From: Iamia sp038233075
GTDB taxonomy: Bacteria; Actinomycetota; Acidimicrobiia; Acidimicrobiales; Iamiaceae
DNA length: 64,000 nucleotides
NCBI GenBank assembly: GCA_038233075.1
Contig: JBBSMQ010000017.1
Location: forward strand, 1 to 64,000
Direction: 5' to 3'
Shown: positions 49,657-58,360 of the stretch, one piece after another
Layout: every line of letters starts with the position of its first letter
Numbering within the stretch: position 1 is the stretch's first letter
Made by a program: the position numbers and the translations under genes
The notes under the pieces: generated by a model
What the model saw: only the letters and a program-made list of their open reading frames with translations
Told to the model about the DNA's origin: nothing
Database searches by the model: none

Positions 49657-50997
49657 TCAGCGCCGCGCCGGGTGCTCCTCTCTCGAGCTCTCCACCGCGA
49701 GCCGAACCAGCTCGGACAGACGCCGGCTCGCCGAGGGTGAGATCTCGGGCCCCAGCTCATCGGCGCCGAAGTCATGTCGCAGCACCAGTCGAGCACGCGT
49801 GCCGCCCCCTTGGTAGACGAGGACGCAGAAGCGGCCCTCGGCCTCGGCCCCGTGATCCACCCCGAGGGCGACCGCACGGGATCCGGGCCCGGTCGGGGTG
49901 CCGGCGGCGTTGAAGACGACAGCGGCCTCCTCCGACGGGATCCGCACGTTGGGCGGTCCGCCGGGGCGAACCGGGTGGGGGTAGAGGACGGAGGCGGCGC
50001 GATCGGGGGCGAGGGCCAGCCGGACCTGATCAGCGATGACCTCCGCCACCCTCGCCGCGATCAGGGCCTCTGCGTCTGGGCGCGAGATGTCCAGGGCAGG
50101 GGCCAGCACCAGGGTGAGCTCCCGGAGGAGGCGCAGGGTGAGCGAGGTGATGAAGCGCAGGAAGGGACCTCGTTCGCCCCGGTCGGCGTCGGCGAGCGCG
50201 TCGAAGTAGCGATCGCGATCCGTCGGCTCGACCCAGAGCGGGATCGATGCTGACCGCAGGAGCCAGACCGAGGCCACCAGACGGGCCACCCGCCCGTTGC
50301 CGTCGCCGAAGGGGTGGACCGCCGTGAGGGCGTGATGGGCAAACGCGGCCTGCACGACCGCCGGGGCGTCGAGGAAGGCCGACGAGCGCAGCTCCTCGAT
50401 GAGCCGATGCATCTCGGACGACACCAGATCGACGGGGGCATAGGAGTGGAACGAGCCGTTGCCGAGCAACACGTGGTTGGGCTCGACCTTGTAGGAACCG
50501 AGGACGAGCCTGCGCTCCTGGACGCCGACCGGTGTCAGCACCCGGTGGGTGGGCTGTCCGGCGCAGGTGACGCGGTGGAGCTCTCGCACGCTGGCTTCGG
50601 TGAGGACCTCACCTCCAGTAGCGAGCTGCTCGACCATCTCGAACGCGGCCAGCTGCGCTTCGAAGCTCCGACGAAACTCGGGCCCTCGCTCGATCTCCGC
50701 TTGGTCGAGGGAGATGACGTTGCGGGCCACCGACCTCGTGAACCCTCGGTCGGTCGCGTACAGACCCTCAACGGCGCCGGTGTCGACCGCCGCGGCGCGC
50801 AGCGGCTCGCGCAGTGCCGTCCGAACCACGTCGACGGGGGTCCGCATCCTCGCGTCAGCCAGCTGATCGACGGCGTCGATCCAGGGGCCCAGACCCACGG
50901 GCTCCGCCGCCCAGACCGCAAAGGGAGCGAATGGCGAGTACGCAGCGTCCGCGCGCGCCAGCTGGTGACGAAGCTCCTCGTGGCGGCGGCCCTCCAT
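49657..50997 (-). CDS. Fic-domain protein, probable AMP transferase
   Basis: A 446-residue Fic protein. The catalytic motif is 'HPFGDGNGRVARL' (complete HxFxDGNGRxxR). An N-terminal inhibitory motif, 'TGAVEG' in 'AAAVDTGAVEGLYATD', fits the (S/T)xxxE(G/N) rule, so the enzyme is autoinhibited by its own N-terminal helix (class II). A beta-rich C-terminal region of about 120 residues (from 'PNVRIPSEEAAVVFNAAG') has no assigned family. It would transfer AMP to a hydroxyl side chain of an unknown target. ATG 50997 is preferred to one nine codons upstream. Confidence 0.9.
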   Translation of the reverse strand: MEGRRHEELRHQLARADAAYSPFAPFAVWAAEPVGLGPWIDAVDQLADARMRTPVDVVRTALREPLRAAAVDTGAVEGLYATDRGFTRSVARNVISLDQAEIERGPEFRRSFEAQLAAFEMVEQLATGGEVLTEASVRELHRVTCAGQPTHRVLTPVGVQERRLVLGSYKVEPNHVLLGNGSFHSYAPVDLVSSEMHRLIEELRSSAFLDAPAVVQAAFAHHALTAVHPFGDGNGRVARLVASVWLLRSASIPLWVEPTDRDRYFDALADADRGERGPFLRFITSLTLRLLRELTLVLAPALDISRPDAEALIAARVAEVIADQVRLALAPDRAASVLYPHPVRPGGPPNVRIPSEEAAVVFNAAGTPTGPGSRAVALGVDHGAEAEGRFCVLVYQGGGTRARLVLRHDFGADELGPEISPSASRRLSELVRLAVESSREEHPARR

Positions 50998-51045
50998 GGG
51001 CCCAGTCTGACGTGCCAAGTCCACGCTGGAGGGGAGAGATGCCTC

Positions 51046-52092
51046 TCAGTCGCGGACGAGGTCGGCGATCTGGCGCATCTTGTCGGGGGCGCCGGCCACC
51101 AGCAGGGTGGTGATGCAGGTGTCGCGCCAGCGGGTCAGGTCCTCACGGATCTTCTCGACCGGACCGACGAGGGCCACGTCGTCCACCAGGCCCAGGGGCA
51201 CCGATGCCACCGCCTCCTCCTTGCGCCCACCGAGGAACATGTCCTGGATGCGTTCCACGTCGTCGCCGTAGCCCATGCGGCTGAACAGGTCGGCGTGGAA
51301 GTTCACCTCCCGGGCCCCCATGCCGCCGATGTAGAACCCGAGCGACATGCGAACCGTGTCGGCCGCCTTCTCGACGTCGTCGTCGATGACGATCTCCACC
51401 AGGTTGGCCACCTCGAAGTCGTCGGGCCCCCGCCGGGCGCCGGGGCGGGCCCAGCCCTCCTCCAGGCAGGTCCGGTAGTGGGGGTCGAGGCCGGGCGACA
51501 TGAACATCGGGAGCCAGCCGTCGGCGATCTCGGCCGACAGGGCCACGTTCTTGGGTCCCTCGGCCCCGAGGTAGACGGGCAGGTCGGCCCGGCGGGGATG
51601 GGTGATGGACTTGAGGGCCTTGCCGAGGCCGGTGGTGTCGTCCCCTGTGCGGGGCAGCTGGTAGTGGGCCCCGTCGAGGGTCACCGGCTCGTCCCGGGCC
51701 AGGACCTGGCGCACGATGTCGACGTACTCCCGCGTGCGGGCGAGGGGCCTCGGGTAGGGCTGGCCGTACCACCCCTCCACCACCTGGGGCCCCGAGGCGC
51801 CCAGACCCAGGACGAAGCGACCCTCGGTCAGGTGGTCGAGGGTGAGGGCGGTCATCGCCGCCGCCACCGGGGTGCGGGCCGACATCTGGCACACGGCGGT
51901 GCCGAGGCGCACCCGACGGGTGGCGGCGCCGTACCACGCCAGAGGGGTGAAGCAGTCCGAGCCGTAGGCCTCGGCCGACCACACCGAGTCGAACCCGAGG
52001 TCCTCGGCGGCGGCGATCTGGTCGGCCACGCCCGTCGGAGGGTCGGCGAACCAGTAGCCGAGCACCAGTCCGAGCTTGAGGTCGTCAGCCAT
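51046..52092 (-). CDS. F420-type LLM flavin-independent oxidoreductase
   Basis: A 348-residue luciferase-like protein. 'LGLVLGYWFADPP' opens the barrel, 'AAAEDLGFDSVWSAEAYGSD' and 'RVRLGTAVCQMSARTPVAAA' are typical of the F420-dependent branch, followed by 'RFVLGLGASGPQVVEGW' and 'LPVYLGAEGPKNVALSAEIA'. It would use reduced F420 for hydride transfer to an organic substrate. It is divergent from the Rieske oxygenase across an 85-bp gap containing a KstR-like site, so the two may act in one catabolic pathway. Confidence 0.88.
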   Translation of the reverse strand: MADDLKLGLVLGYWFADPPTGVADQIAAAEDLGFDSVWSAEAYGSDCFTPLAWYGAATRRVRLGTAVCQMSARTPVAAAMTALTLDHLTEGRFVLGLGASGPQVVEGWYGQPYPRPLARTREYVDIVRQVLARDEPVTLDGAHYQLPRTGDDTTGLGKALKSITHPRRADLPVYLGAEGPKNVALSAEIADGWLPMFMSPGLDPHYRTCLEEGWARPGARRGPDDFEVANLVEIVIDDDVEKAADTVRMSLGFYIGGMGAREVNFHADLFSRMGYGDDVERIQDMFLGGRKEEAVASVPLGLVDDVALVGPVEKIREDLTRWRDTCITTLLVAGAPDKMRQIADLVRD

Positions 52093-52143
52093 GGGTTGCC
52101 TCCGCAGTCGTGGCCTGGGGTGACGGTACCCCCGTCGCTAGAG

Positions 52144-52157
52144 TGGAACACGTTCTA
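52144..52157. promoter_or_regulatory. KstR-like operator between the F420 oxidoreductase and Rieske genes
   Basis: TGGAACACGTTCTA fits the 14-bp TNNAACNNGTTNNA pattern reported for the cholesterol regulator KstR. It adjoins a -10-like TAGAGT (52139-52144) of the Rieske gene. No kstR gene is present in the window, so the cognate protein is inferred. Confidence 0.5.
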
Positions 52158-52177
52158 GTTCCTTGAGGAGAGCGCCG

Positions 52178-53230
52178 ATGAGCCGGTACCCCTTCCCCAT
52201 CCCCTTCGGGTGGTTCCAGGTGTGCGAGCCCGACGATGTGGCGGTGGAGGCCACCAAGGCCCTCTACTACTTCGACCGTCACCTGGTGGCCTGGCGCGAC
52301 GCCGACGGCCGCCTCCACGTGATGGACGCGTTCTGCCCCCACCTCGGTGCCCACCTGGGCCACGGCGGCACGGTCGCGGGCTGCGAGATCCAGTGCCCGT
52401 TCCACGGGTGGCGCTTCGACGACGAGGGCACCAACGTCGACATCCCCTACTCGACCCGGACCAACAAGCGGGCCCACATCCGCACCTACCCGACCCTCGA
52501 GGTCAACGGGAAGTCCCTCGTCTGGTACCACCCCGACCCCGACGTCGCGCCCCAGTGGGATGTCCCGGCCCTGCCCGAGCTCGACAGCGGCGAGTTCTTC
52601 GGCCCCATCCGAACTCGCCACACGGTCATGGCCCACGCCCAGGAGCTGGGCGAGAACGCCGTCGACGCGGCCCACTTCCGCTACGTGCACAACACCGCCG
52701 AGGTCCCCGAGATCACCGACTACATCACCGAGGGCCCGGTGGCCGACATGCGCTCGGTGCAGCGGTTCCCCACCCCCCGCGGCGTGGTCGACGGCAAGAT
52801 CGAGTCGCTGGGCTACGGGCCAGGCGTCTCGATCGTGCGCTTCAGCGGCATCGTCGACACCCTGCTGGTCAGCTCGACCACGCCCATCGACGACAGCAGC
52901 TCCGAGACCCGCTTCGACTTCTACACGCGCTCGCTGGGCGACGCCGAGACCACCTCCAACGTGGCCAAGGCCTTCGTGGCCGAGGTCGACCGCCAGTTCC
53001 GGGAGGACATGCCGGTCTGGGAGCACAAGGCCCACCTGACCCGCCCCGCCCTGGCCGACACCGACGGGCCCTTCATGGCCTTCCGCAAGTGGTACCAGCA
53101 GTTCTACGCCGAGGGCTCGGCTCCCACCCCGGGCGACGAGCGCACCCTCTTCCCACCGCCCTACTGGCCCAACAAGATGGACGAGACCCCGGCCAAGGCC
53201 ACCGCCTCGGCCCGCTACGGCGGAGGCTGA
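52178..53230 (+). CDS. Rieske non-heme iron oxygenase, KshA-like
   Basis: A 350-residue oxygenase component. The Rieske [2Fe-2S] site is 'DAFCPHLGAHLGHGG' with 'IQCPFHGWRF' (CxH...CxxH). The mononuclear iron region is 'ENAVDAAHFRYVHN', with the bridging Asp and two His. 'YPFPIPFGWFQVC' at the N terminus and the overall length resemble 3-ketosteroid 9-alpha-hydroxylase oxygenases (KshA), although Trp/Pro-rich relatives act on other terpenoids. It needs a reductase partner not seen here. The ATG follows TTGAGGAGAG; the KstR-like box lies 21 bp upstream. Confidence 0.87.
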   Translation: MSRYPFPIPFGWFQVCEPDDVAVEATKALYYFDRHLVAWRDADGRLHVMDAFCPHLGAHLGHGGTVAGCEIQCPFHGWRFDDEGTNVDIPYSTRTNKRAHIRTYPTLEVNGKSLVWYHPDPDVAPQWDVPALPELDSGEFFGPIRTRHTVMAHAQELGENAVDAAHFRYVHNTAEVPEITDYITEGPVADMRSVQRFPTPRGVVDGKIESLGYGPGVSIVRFSGIVDTLLVSSTTPIDDSSSETRFDFYTRSLGDAETTSNVAKAFVAEVDRQFREDMPVWEHKAHLTRPALADTDGPFMAFRKWYQQFYAEGSAPTPGDERTLFPPPYWPNKMDETPAKATASARYGGG

Positions 53231-53282
53231 CCCGCCCAGCGGAGTCAGGCTTCCCGCGGTCCTTCGTCGCGGTCGCCTGACG

Positions 53283-54728
53283 TCAGCGGCGGGCGCGGGC
53301 GTAGGCGCGGCGGATGGCGGCGGCGTCCACGTCCGGATCGGGCTCGGTCGTCGATCCGGCCCGGAGCGACCACGCCCCCTGCACCTCGTCGACCGGGCAG
53401 CCGTGGAGCACGGCCGCGGCCTGCACGCAGGCCCCGGTGGCCACCTGCTCGGGGCTGTCAGGGACCACCACGGTGCGACCCGACAGGTCGGCCGTGACCT
53501 GACGGTAGGTGGCGGAACGGGCCCCGCCGCCGACCAACGCGAGCCGGGTGGGTTCCAGAGGGGTCTGGTCGCACAGCGCGTCCAGTCCGTCGAGCAAGCC
53601 GCACACCACACCCTCGAAGGCGGCCCGCGCCAACTGCTCGCGAGTCACATCGGAGCGGACGCCGACCACGGTGCCGGTGGCGTCGGGCCGGTTCGGCGTC
53701 CGCTCGCCGTCGAGGTAGGGGACGACGACCACGCCTCCCGCGCCGGCGGGAGACGCGGAGGCCAGGGCCCCGAGCTCGACCTCGGTGGCGTCCAGCAGCC
53801 GGGCGAAGGCCGCCGTCACCTTGGTCGCGTTGAGGGTGCACACGAGGGGCAGGTGGCGTCCGCTGGCGTCGGCGAAGCCGGCCACCGTGCCGGTGGGCTC
53901 GGATGTCGGCGTCTCGCTGACGGCGAACACGGTCCCCGACGTGCCCAGGGAGGCACAGACCTCCCCCGGCGCCAGACCGATGCCGAGGGCGGCGGCCATG
54001 TTGTCGCCGGTGCCGGGCCCGACCAGCACGCCCTCAGGCCAGCCGAGGTCACGTCGCGCCGCGAGGGCGACGGTACCGGCGGCCTCGGTCGGCCCCAGGA
54101 CCTGAGGCAGGCGCTCGGCCCAGGGCGCGGCACCGACGAAGCGGTCCAAGAGGTCCGGGCGCCACCGGCCGGCTGCGGCCGAGTAGTACCCGGTGCCGGA
54201 GGCATCGCCCCGATCGGTGACCAGGCGGCCGGTGAGACGGAAGGTGAGGTGATCGTGAGGGAGGGCCACGGCCCGGACCCGGTCGAGGACCTGGGGTTCC
54301 CGGGTCGCGAGCCACGCCAGCGTGGTGATGGTGAAGGCCGCCACTGGCACCGATCCCGTGGCTGCGGCCCACGAAGCCGGACCCAGCTCCTCGACCATCC
54401 GGGCCGCCTCGGGGGCCGATTCGGTGTCGTTCCAGAGCTTGGCCGGACGCAGCACCTCCCCCCCTGCCCCGTGCAGGACCATGCCGTGCTGCTGAGCGGC
54501 CACCGACACCGCCGCGATCGGGGGCGCATCGGCGGCGTTGACCGCCGCCACGAGGGCATCCCACCAGGACCGTGGGTCCTGCTCGCTGCACGGCGGCTGC
54601 GCCGCCGGATGAGGGGCCCGACCGGCGGCGACGACGGCACCGGAGTCGGCGTCGCGGACCTCCACCTTGGTCGACTGGGTGGAGCTGTCCACCCCCATCA
54701 CCAGGGGCATGGCCCGCCATTGTGCCAC
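53283..54728 (-). CDS. xylB: xylulokinase
   Basis: A 481-residue FGGY kinase. 'VMGVDSSTQSTKVEVRDADS' is the N-terminal phosphate site, 'AAVSVAAQQHGMV' and 'KLWNDTESAPEAARM' are the xylulokinase-specific substrate loops, 'GPGTGDNMAAALGIGL' holds the catalytic Asp, and 'LALVGGGARSATYRQVTADL' is the C-terminal ATP signature. It phosphorylates D-xylulose made by the isomerase encoded 89 bp upstream. GAGG lies 7 nt before the ATG; an in-frame ATG six codons later is possible. Confidence 0.92.
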   Translation of the reverse strand: MAQWRAMPLVMGVDSSTQSTKVEVRDADSGAVVAAGRAPHPAAQPPCSEQDPRSWWDALVAAVNAADAPPIAAVSVAAQQHGMVLHGAGGEVLRPAKLWNDTESAPEAARMVEELGPASWAAATGSVPVAAFTITTLAWLATREPQVLDRVRAVALPHDHLTFRLTGRLVTDRGDASGTGYYSAAAGRWRPDLLDRFVGAAPWAERLPQVLGPTEAAGTVALAARRDLGWPEGVLVGPGTGDNMAAALGIGLAPGEVCASLGTSGTVFAVSETPTSEPTGTVAGFADASGRHLPLVCTLNATKVTAAFARLLDATEVELGALASASPAGAGGVVVVPYLDGERTPNRPDATGTVVGVRSDVTREQLARAAFEGVVCGLLDGLDALCDQTPLEPTRLALVGGGARSATYRQVTADLSGRTVVVPDSPEQVATGACVQAAAVLHGCPVDEVQGAWSLRAGSTTEPDPDVDAAAIRRAYARARR

Positions 54729-54817
54729 CTCGGACGCCGAGCCCAGGTCGGAGCGACCGGCCTCGCGGCGGGGTCACCTGGTCGACCGGCTCGCGTCGGG
54801 CGCCGGTCGGCGCGTGC

Positions 54818-56152
54818 TCAGCGGGCGCGGTCGATGTGGCGGTTGACGATGGTCTCGAGCAGCTCCTGGCGGCCCGAGACCGGCGGCGGGTCGATGTCCT
54901 CGTCGGTGACCAGGGCGTCGAGGTCGGCCAGGGTGCGCGCCTGGCCGAGGATCTCGGCCCCCAGCTCGCCGTCCCAGCCCGCGTAGCGCTGGCGCCGTCG
55001 CTGTTCGAGGTCTCCCGACTCCAGCAGCGAGGCGGCCACCAAGAGAGACCGGGCCAGGGTGTCCATGGCGCCCACGTGGCCGTGGAAGAGGTCGTCGCGG
55101 GCGACGGACTGGCGGCGGAGCTTGGTGTCGAAGTTGAACCCGCCGGTCCCGAGCCCACCGGCCCGCAGGATCTCGTAGAGGGCGAGGGACATCTCCTCCA
55201 CCGAGGTCGGGAACTGGTCCGTGTCCCAGCCGTTCTGGGGATCACCGCGGTTGGCGTCGATCGAGCCCAGGATCCCGTCGGCCAAGGCGGTCGCCACCTC
55301 GTGGTGGAAGCTGTGGCCCGCCAGGGTGGCGTGGTTGGCCTCCAGGTTGACCTTGACCTCGTCGAGGTCGTGGCGGGCCAGGAACCCGGCGACGGTGGCG
55401 GCGTCGTGGTCGTACTGGTGCTTGGCCGGCTCGGCCGGCTTGGGCTCGATCAGGATGGTCCCCTCGAACCCGATGCGGTGCTTGTGCTCGACGACGAGGT
55501 GCAGGAACCGGGCCAGCTGCTCCAGCTCTCGGCGCAGGTCGGTGTTGAGCAGGGTGTCGTAGCCCTCCCGGCCCCCCCACAGCACGTAGTTGGCGCCCCC
55601 GAGCCGATGGGTGGCCTCCAGCGCGTGGGCGACCTGGGCGGCGGCGTGGGCAAAGACCTCGGGGTCGGGGTTGGTGGCCGCCCCCGCCGCGTACCGAGGG
55701 TGGGAGAAGAGGTTGGCCGTGCCCCAGAGGAGTCCGACGCCGGTGCCCTCCATGTGCGCCGCGGCCTCGTCGACCATGGCGTCGAGGTGGGCGCAGGTCT
55801 CCTTGAAGGTGTCGCCCACGGGGGCGATGTCGCGGTCGTGGAAGCAGAAGAAGGGGACGCCCAGCTTGGCGAAGAGCTCGAAGGCGGCGGCCATCTTCTG
55901 GCGTGCCGCGGCCATCGGGTCGAGTCCCGGCTGGTTCCAGGGCCGATCGAAGGTGCCGTCGCCGAAGATGTCGGATCCGGGCCAGACGAAGCTGTGCCAG
56001 TAGCAGACGGACAGACGGAGGTGATCCTCCATCCGCGCTCCGGCCACCATCCGATCGGCGTCGTACCAGCGGAACGCCAGCGGATCACCGCAGTCGGGTC
56101 CACGGAACGGGATGGTCCCGACATCGGGGAAGAACTCCTGGGTATCGCTCAC
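54818..56152 (-). CDS. xylA: xylose isomerase, long (group II) type
   Basis: A 444-residue xylose isomerase. The match to the long E. coli-type enzyme is close: 'CYWHSFVWPGSDIFGDGTF', 'VPFFCFHDRDIAPVG' (catalytic His), 'LLWGTANLFSHPRYAAGAA', 'NYVLWGGREGYDTLLNTD', 'LIEPKPAEPAKHQYDHDAA' and 'VNLEANHATLAGHSFHHEV' (metal Glu, His). Streptomyces-type enzymes are about 390 residues and lack the N-terminal insert, so this is the group II form, less usual in actinobacteria. GTG 56152 follows AGGAG. First gene of a xylAB operon; no XylR or transporter is adjacent. Confidence 0.95.
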   Translation of the reverse strand: MSDTQEFFPDVGTIPFRGPDCGDPLAFRWYDADRMVAGARMEDHLRLSVCYWHSFVWPGSDIFGDGTFDRPWNQPGLDPMAAARQKMAAAFELFAKLGVPFFCFHDRDIAPVGDTFKETCAHLDAMVDEAAAHMEGTGVGLLWGTANLFSHPRYAAGAATNPDPEVFAHAAAQVAHALEATHRLGGANYVLWGGREGYDTLLNTDLRRELEQLARFLHLVVEHKHRIGFEGTILIEPKPAEPAKHQYDHDAATVAGFLARHDLDEVKVNLEANHATLAGHSFHHEVATALADGILGSIDANRGDPQNGWDTDQFPTSVEEMSLALYEILRAGGLGTGGFNFDTKLRRQSVARDDLFHGHVGAMDTLARSLLVAASLLESGDLEQRRRQRYAGWDGELGAEILGQARTLADLDALVTDEDIDPPPVSGRQELLETIVNRHIDRAR

Positions 56153-56269
56153 CGCGTGTCTCCTCTCTCTCACCTTTGGCCAGGGTGGCACCCTCGCCAC
56201 CGGGGTGGGGCGGGGCACGGGCGCGGCGGGCTCGCTGTGGTGCGATGATCGGGGCCCGCGACCTCAGGG

Positions 56270-58270
56270 ATGACGATGACGACCTACCTCGTGACCGGCG
56301 CGACGGGCTTCCTCGGGGGCCAGCTGGTCGAGCGGCTCCTGGCCGACGACGACACCACCGTGCACGCGCTGGTGCGCAGCTCCTCGGTGGGCCGACTCGC
56401 ATCGCGGCGCCGGAGGTGGGCGGGGGGCGAGCGCGTCCACGCCGTCGAGGGGGACCTGCTGGTCGACGGGCTGGGCCTCGACGACGGCACCGTCGCCGAG
56501 CTGAGCGGGACCGTCGACCACCTCGTGCACCTGGCCGCGCTCTACGACATGACCGCGGATGACGCCACCAACGAGGCCATCAACGTCGACGGCACCCGGC
56601 GCGTGGTCGAGCTGGCCGGTCGCCTCGACGTCGGCTGCCTGCACCACGTCTCGTCGGTGGCGGTGGCGGGCGAGCACCGCGGGCTGTTCACCGAGGACAT
56701 GTTCGACGAGGGCCAGGAACTGGCCTCTCCGTACCACCGCACCAAGTTCGAGGCCGAGCAGATCGTGCGCACCGAGGCCGAGGTCCCGTGGCGCGTCTAC
56801 CGGCCGGCCATCGTCGTGGGCCACTCGGTCACCGGGGAGATCGACAAGATCGACGGTCCCTACTACCTGTTCGAGCTGATCCGGCGAGCCGCCAACCTGC
56901 CCTCGCTGCTGCGCATCGCGGCGCCGGACATGGGTCGGACCAACGTGGTCCCGGTCGACTACGTGGCCGACGCCATGGCCCACCTCATCGGGCTCGACGG
57001 CGTCGACGGCCAGGCCTTCCACCTGGCCCATCCCACCCCGCAGCCCGTCACCGCGGTGTTCAACGCCTTCGCCAAGGCGGCCGGGGCGCCTCGGCTGATC
57101 CCGGTGCTGCCCCGCGCCTCGCTCGCCGTCGCCGCCCGCATCGGCGAGAGCATCGGACGCCTCGCCCCCGGCGCCGACCTGGCCCGCGATCTGACCCTCG
57201 ACCAGCTCGAGATCCCCCCCGAGGTGCTGCCCCACGTGGGCTTCGAGCCGACGTTCGACACCAGTCGCACCGAGGCCGCGCTGGCGGGCACGGGCATCGA
57301 GTCCCCGGAGCTGCGCACCTACGCCAAGGTGCTCTGGACCTACTGGATCGAGAACCTCTACCGCGACCGGGCCCGGTCCGACCGCGAGGGTGGACCACTG
57401 GCCGGGCGGCGGGTGGTCATCACCGGTGCGTCCTCCGGCATCGGGGAGGCCACCGCACTCCAGGTGGCGGCGGCGGGCGGGGTGCCGATCCTCGTGGCCC
57501 GGCGCACCGAGGCCCTGGAGTCGCTCAAGGCCGAGGTCGAACGCCGCGGCGGGCAGGCCTGGGTCTACTCCTGTGACATCACCGAGCCCGAGTCGGTCGA
57601 CCTCCTCGTGAAGAACCTGGTGTCGGATCACGAGGGGATCGACATGCTGGTCAACAACGCCGGGCGCTCCATCCGGCGCTCCATCCACCTGTCCTACGAC
57701 CGGTTCCACGACTTCGAGCGCACCATGGCCATCAACTACTTCGGCGCGGTGCGGCTCATCCTGGGCCTGCTTCCCCACATGACCGACCGCCGCTTCGGCC
57801 ACATCGTGAACATCAGTTCCATCGGGGTCCAGGCCAACCCGCCCCGGTTCTCCTCCTACGTCGCGTCCAAGGCCGCCCTCGACGCCTTCACCCGGATCGT
57901 GGCCACCGAGACCTACGGCGACGGCATCAGCTTCACCACCATCCACATGCCGCTGGTGCGCACGCCGATGATCAGCCCGACCAAGCTCTACGACGCCTTC
58001 CCGACCATCAGCCCCGACCAGGCCGCAGCCATGGTGGTCGACGCCCTCGTCGAGCGCCCCAAGCAGATCAACACCCGGCTGGGCACCTTCGGCGAGGTGG
58101 CCTACGCCCTGGCCCCCGAGGTCGTCGACCAGCTCCTCCACGTCGCCTACCGGGTCTTCCCCGATTCGGCCGCGGCCCGGGGGGGCGAGTCCGACGATGC
58201 CGACCGGCCCTCGGCTCGGAGCCGCACCGCCGATGCCCTCGTCCGCCTGGTGCCCGGGGTGCACTGGTAG
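56270..58270 (+). CDS. two-domain fatty acyl-CoA reductase (AcrA1/FcrA-like)
   Basis: A 666-residue fusion. Residues 1 to about 370 are an extended SDR with 'YLVTGATGFLGGQLVERLL' and 'YHRTKFEAEQIV' (Tyr-x-x-x-Lys) as in acyl-CoA reductases. From about 375 a classical SDR follows ('RRVVITGASSGIGEATALQV', 'VNNAGRS', 'FSSYVASKAALDAF'). This domain order and length match mycobacterial AcrA1 (Rv3391-type), which reduces fatty acyl-CoA to aldehyde or alcohol for wax esters. Followed 90 bp later by an acyl-CoA ligase gene on the same strand. Confidence 0.86.
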   Translation: MTMTTYLVTGATGFLGGQLVERLLADDDTTVHALVRSSSVGRLASRRRRWAGGERVHAVEGDLLVDGLGLDDGTVAELSGTVDHLVHLAALYDMTADDATNEAINVDGTRRVVELAGRLDVGCLHHVSSVAVAGEHRGLFTEDMFDEGQELASPYHRTKFEAEQIVRTEAEVPWRVYRPAIVVGHSVTGEIDKIDGPYYLFELIRRAANLPSLLRIAAPDMGRTNVVPVDYVADAMAHLIGLDGVDGQAFHLAHPTPQPVTAVFNAFAKAAGAPRLIPVLPRASLAVAARIGESIGRLAPGADLARDLTLDQLEIPPEVLPHVGFEPTFDTSRTEAALAGTGIESPELRTYAKVLWTYWIENLYRDRARSDREGGPLAGRRVVITGASSGIGEATALQVAAAGGVPILVARRTEALESLKAEVERRGGQAWVYSCDITEPESVDLLVKNLVSDHEGIDMLVNNAGRSIRRSIHLSYDRFHDFERTMAINYFGAVRLILGLLPHMTDRRFGHIVNISSIGVQANPPRFSSYVASKAALDAFTRIVATETYGDGISFTTIHMPLVRTPMISPTKLYDAFPTISPDQAAAMVVDALVERPKQINTRLGTFGEVAYALAPEVVDQLLHVAYRVFPDSAAARGGESDDADRPSARSRTADALVRLVPGVHW

Positions 58271-58360
58271 GGCCCGAGCCGCCGATCCGACCACAACCCT
58301 CATCCGTCCACCGCCCATCGAGACCACCGATCACAGCGCCCGAGCGCCGAGGAGAGACCC

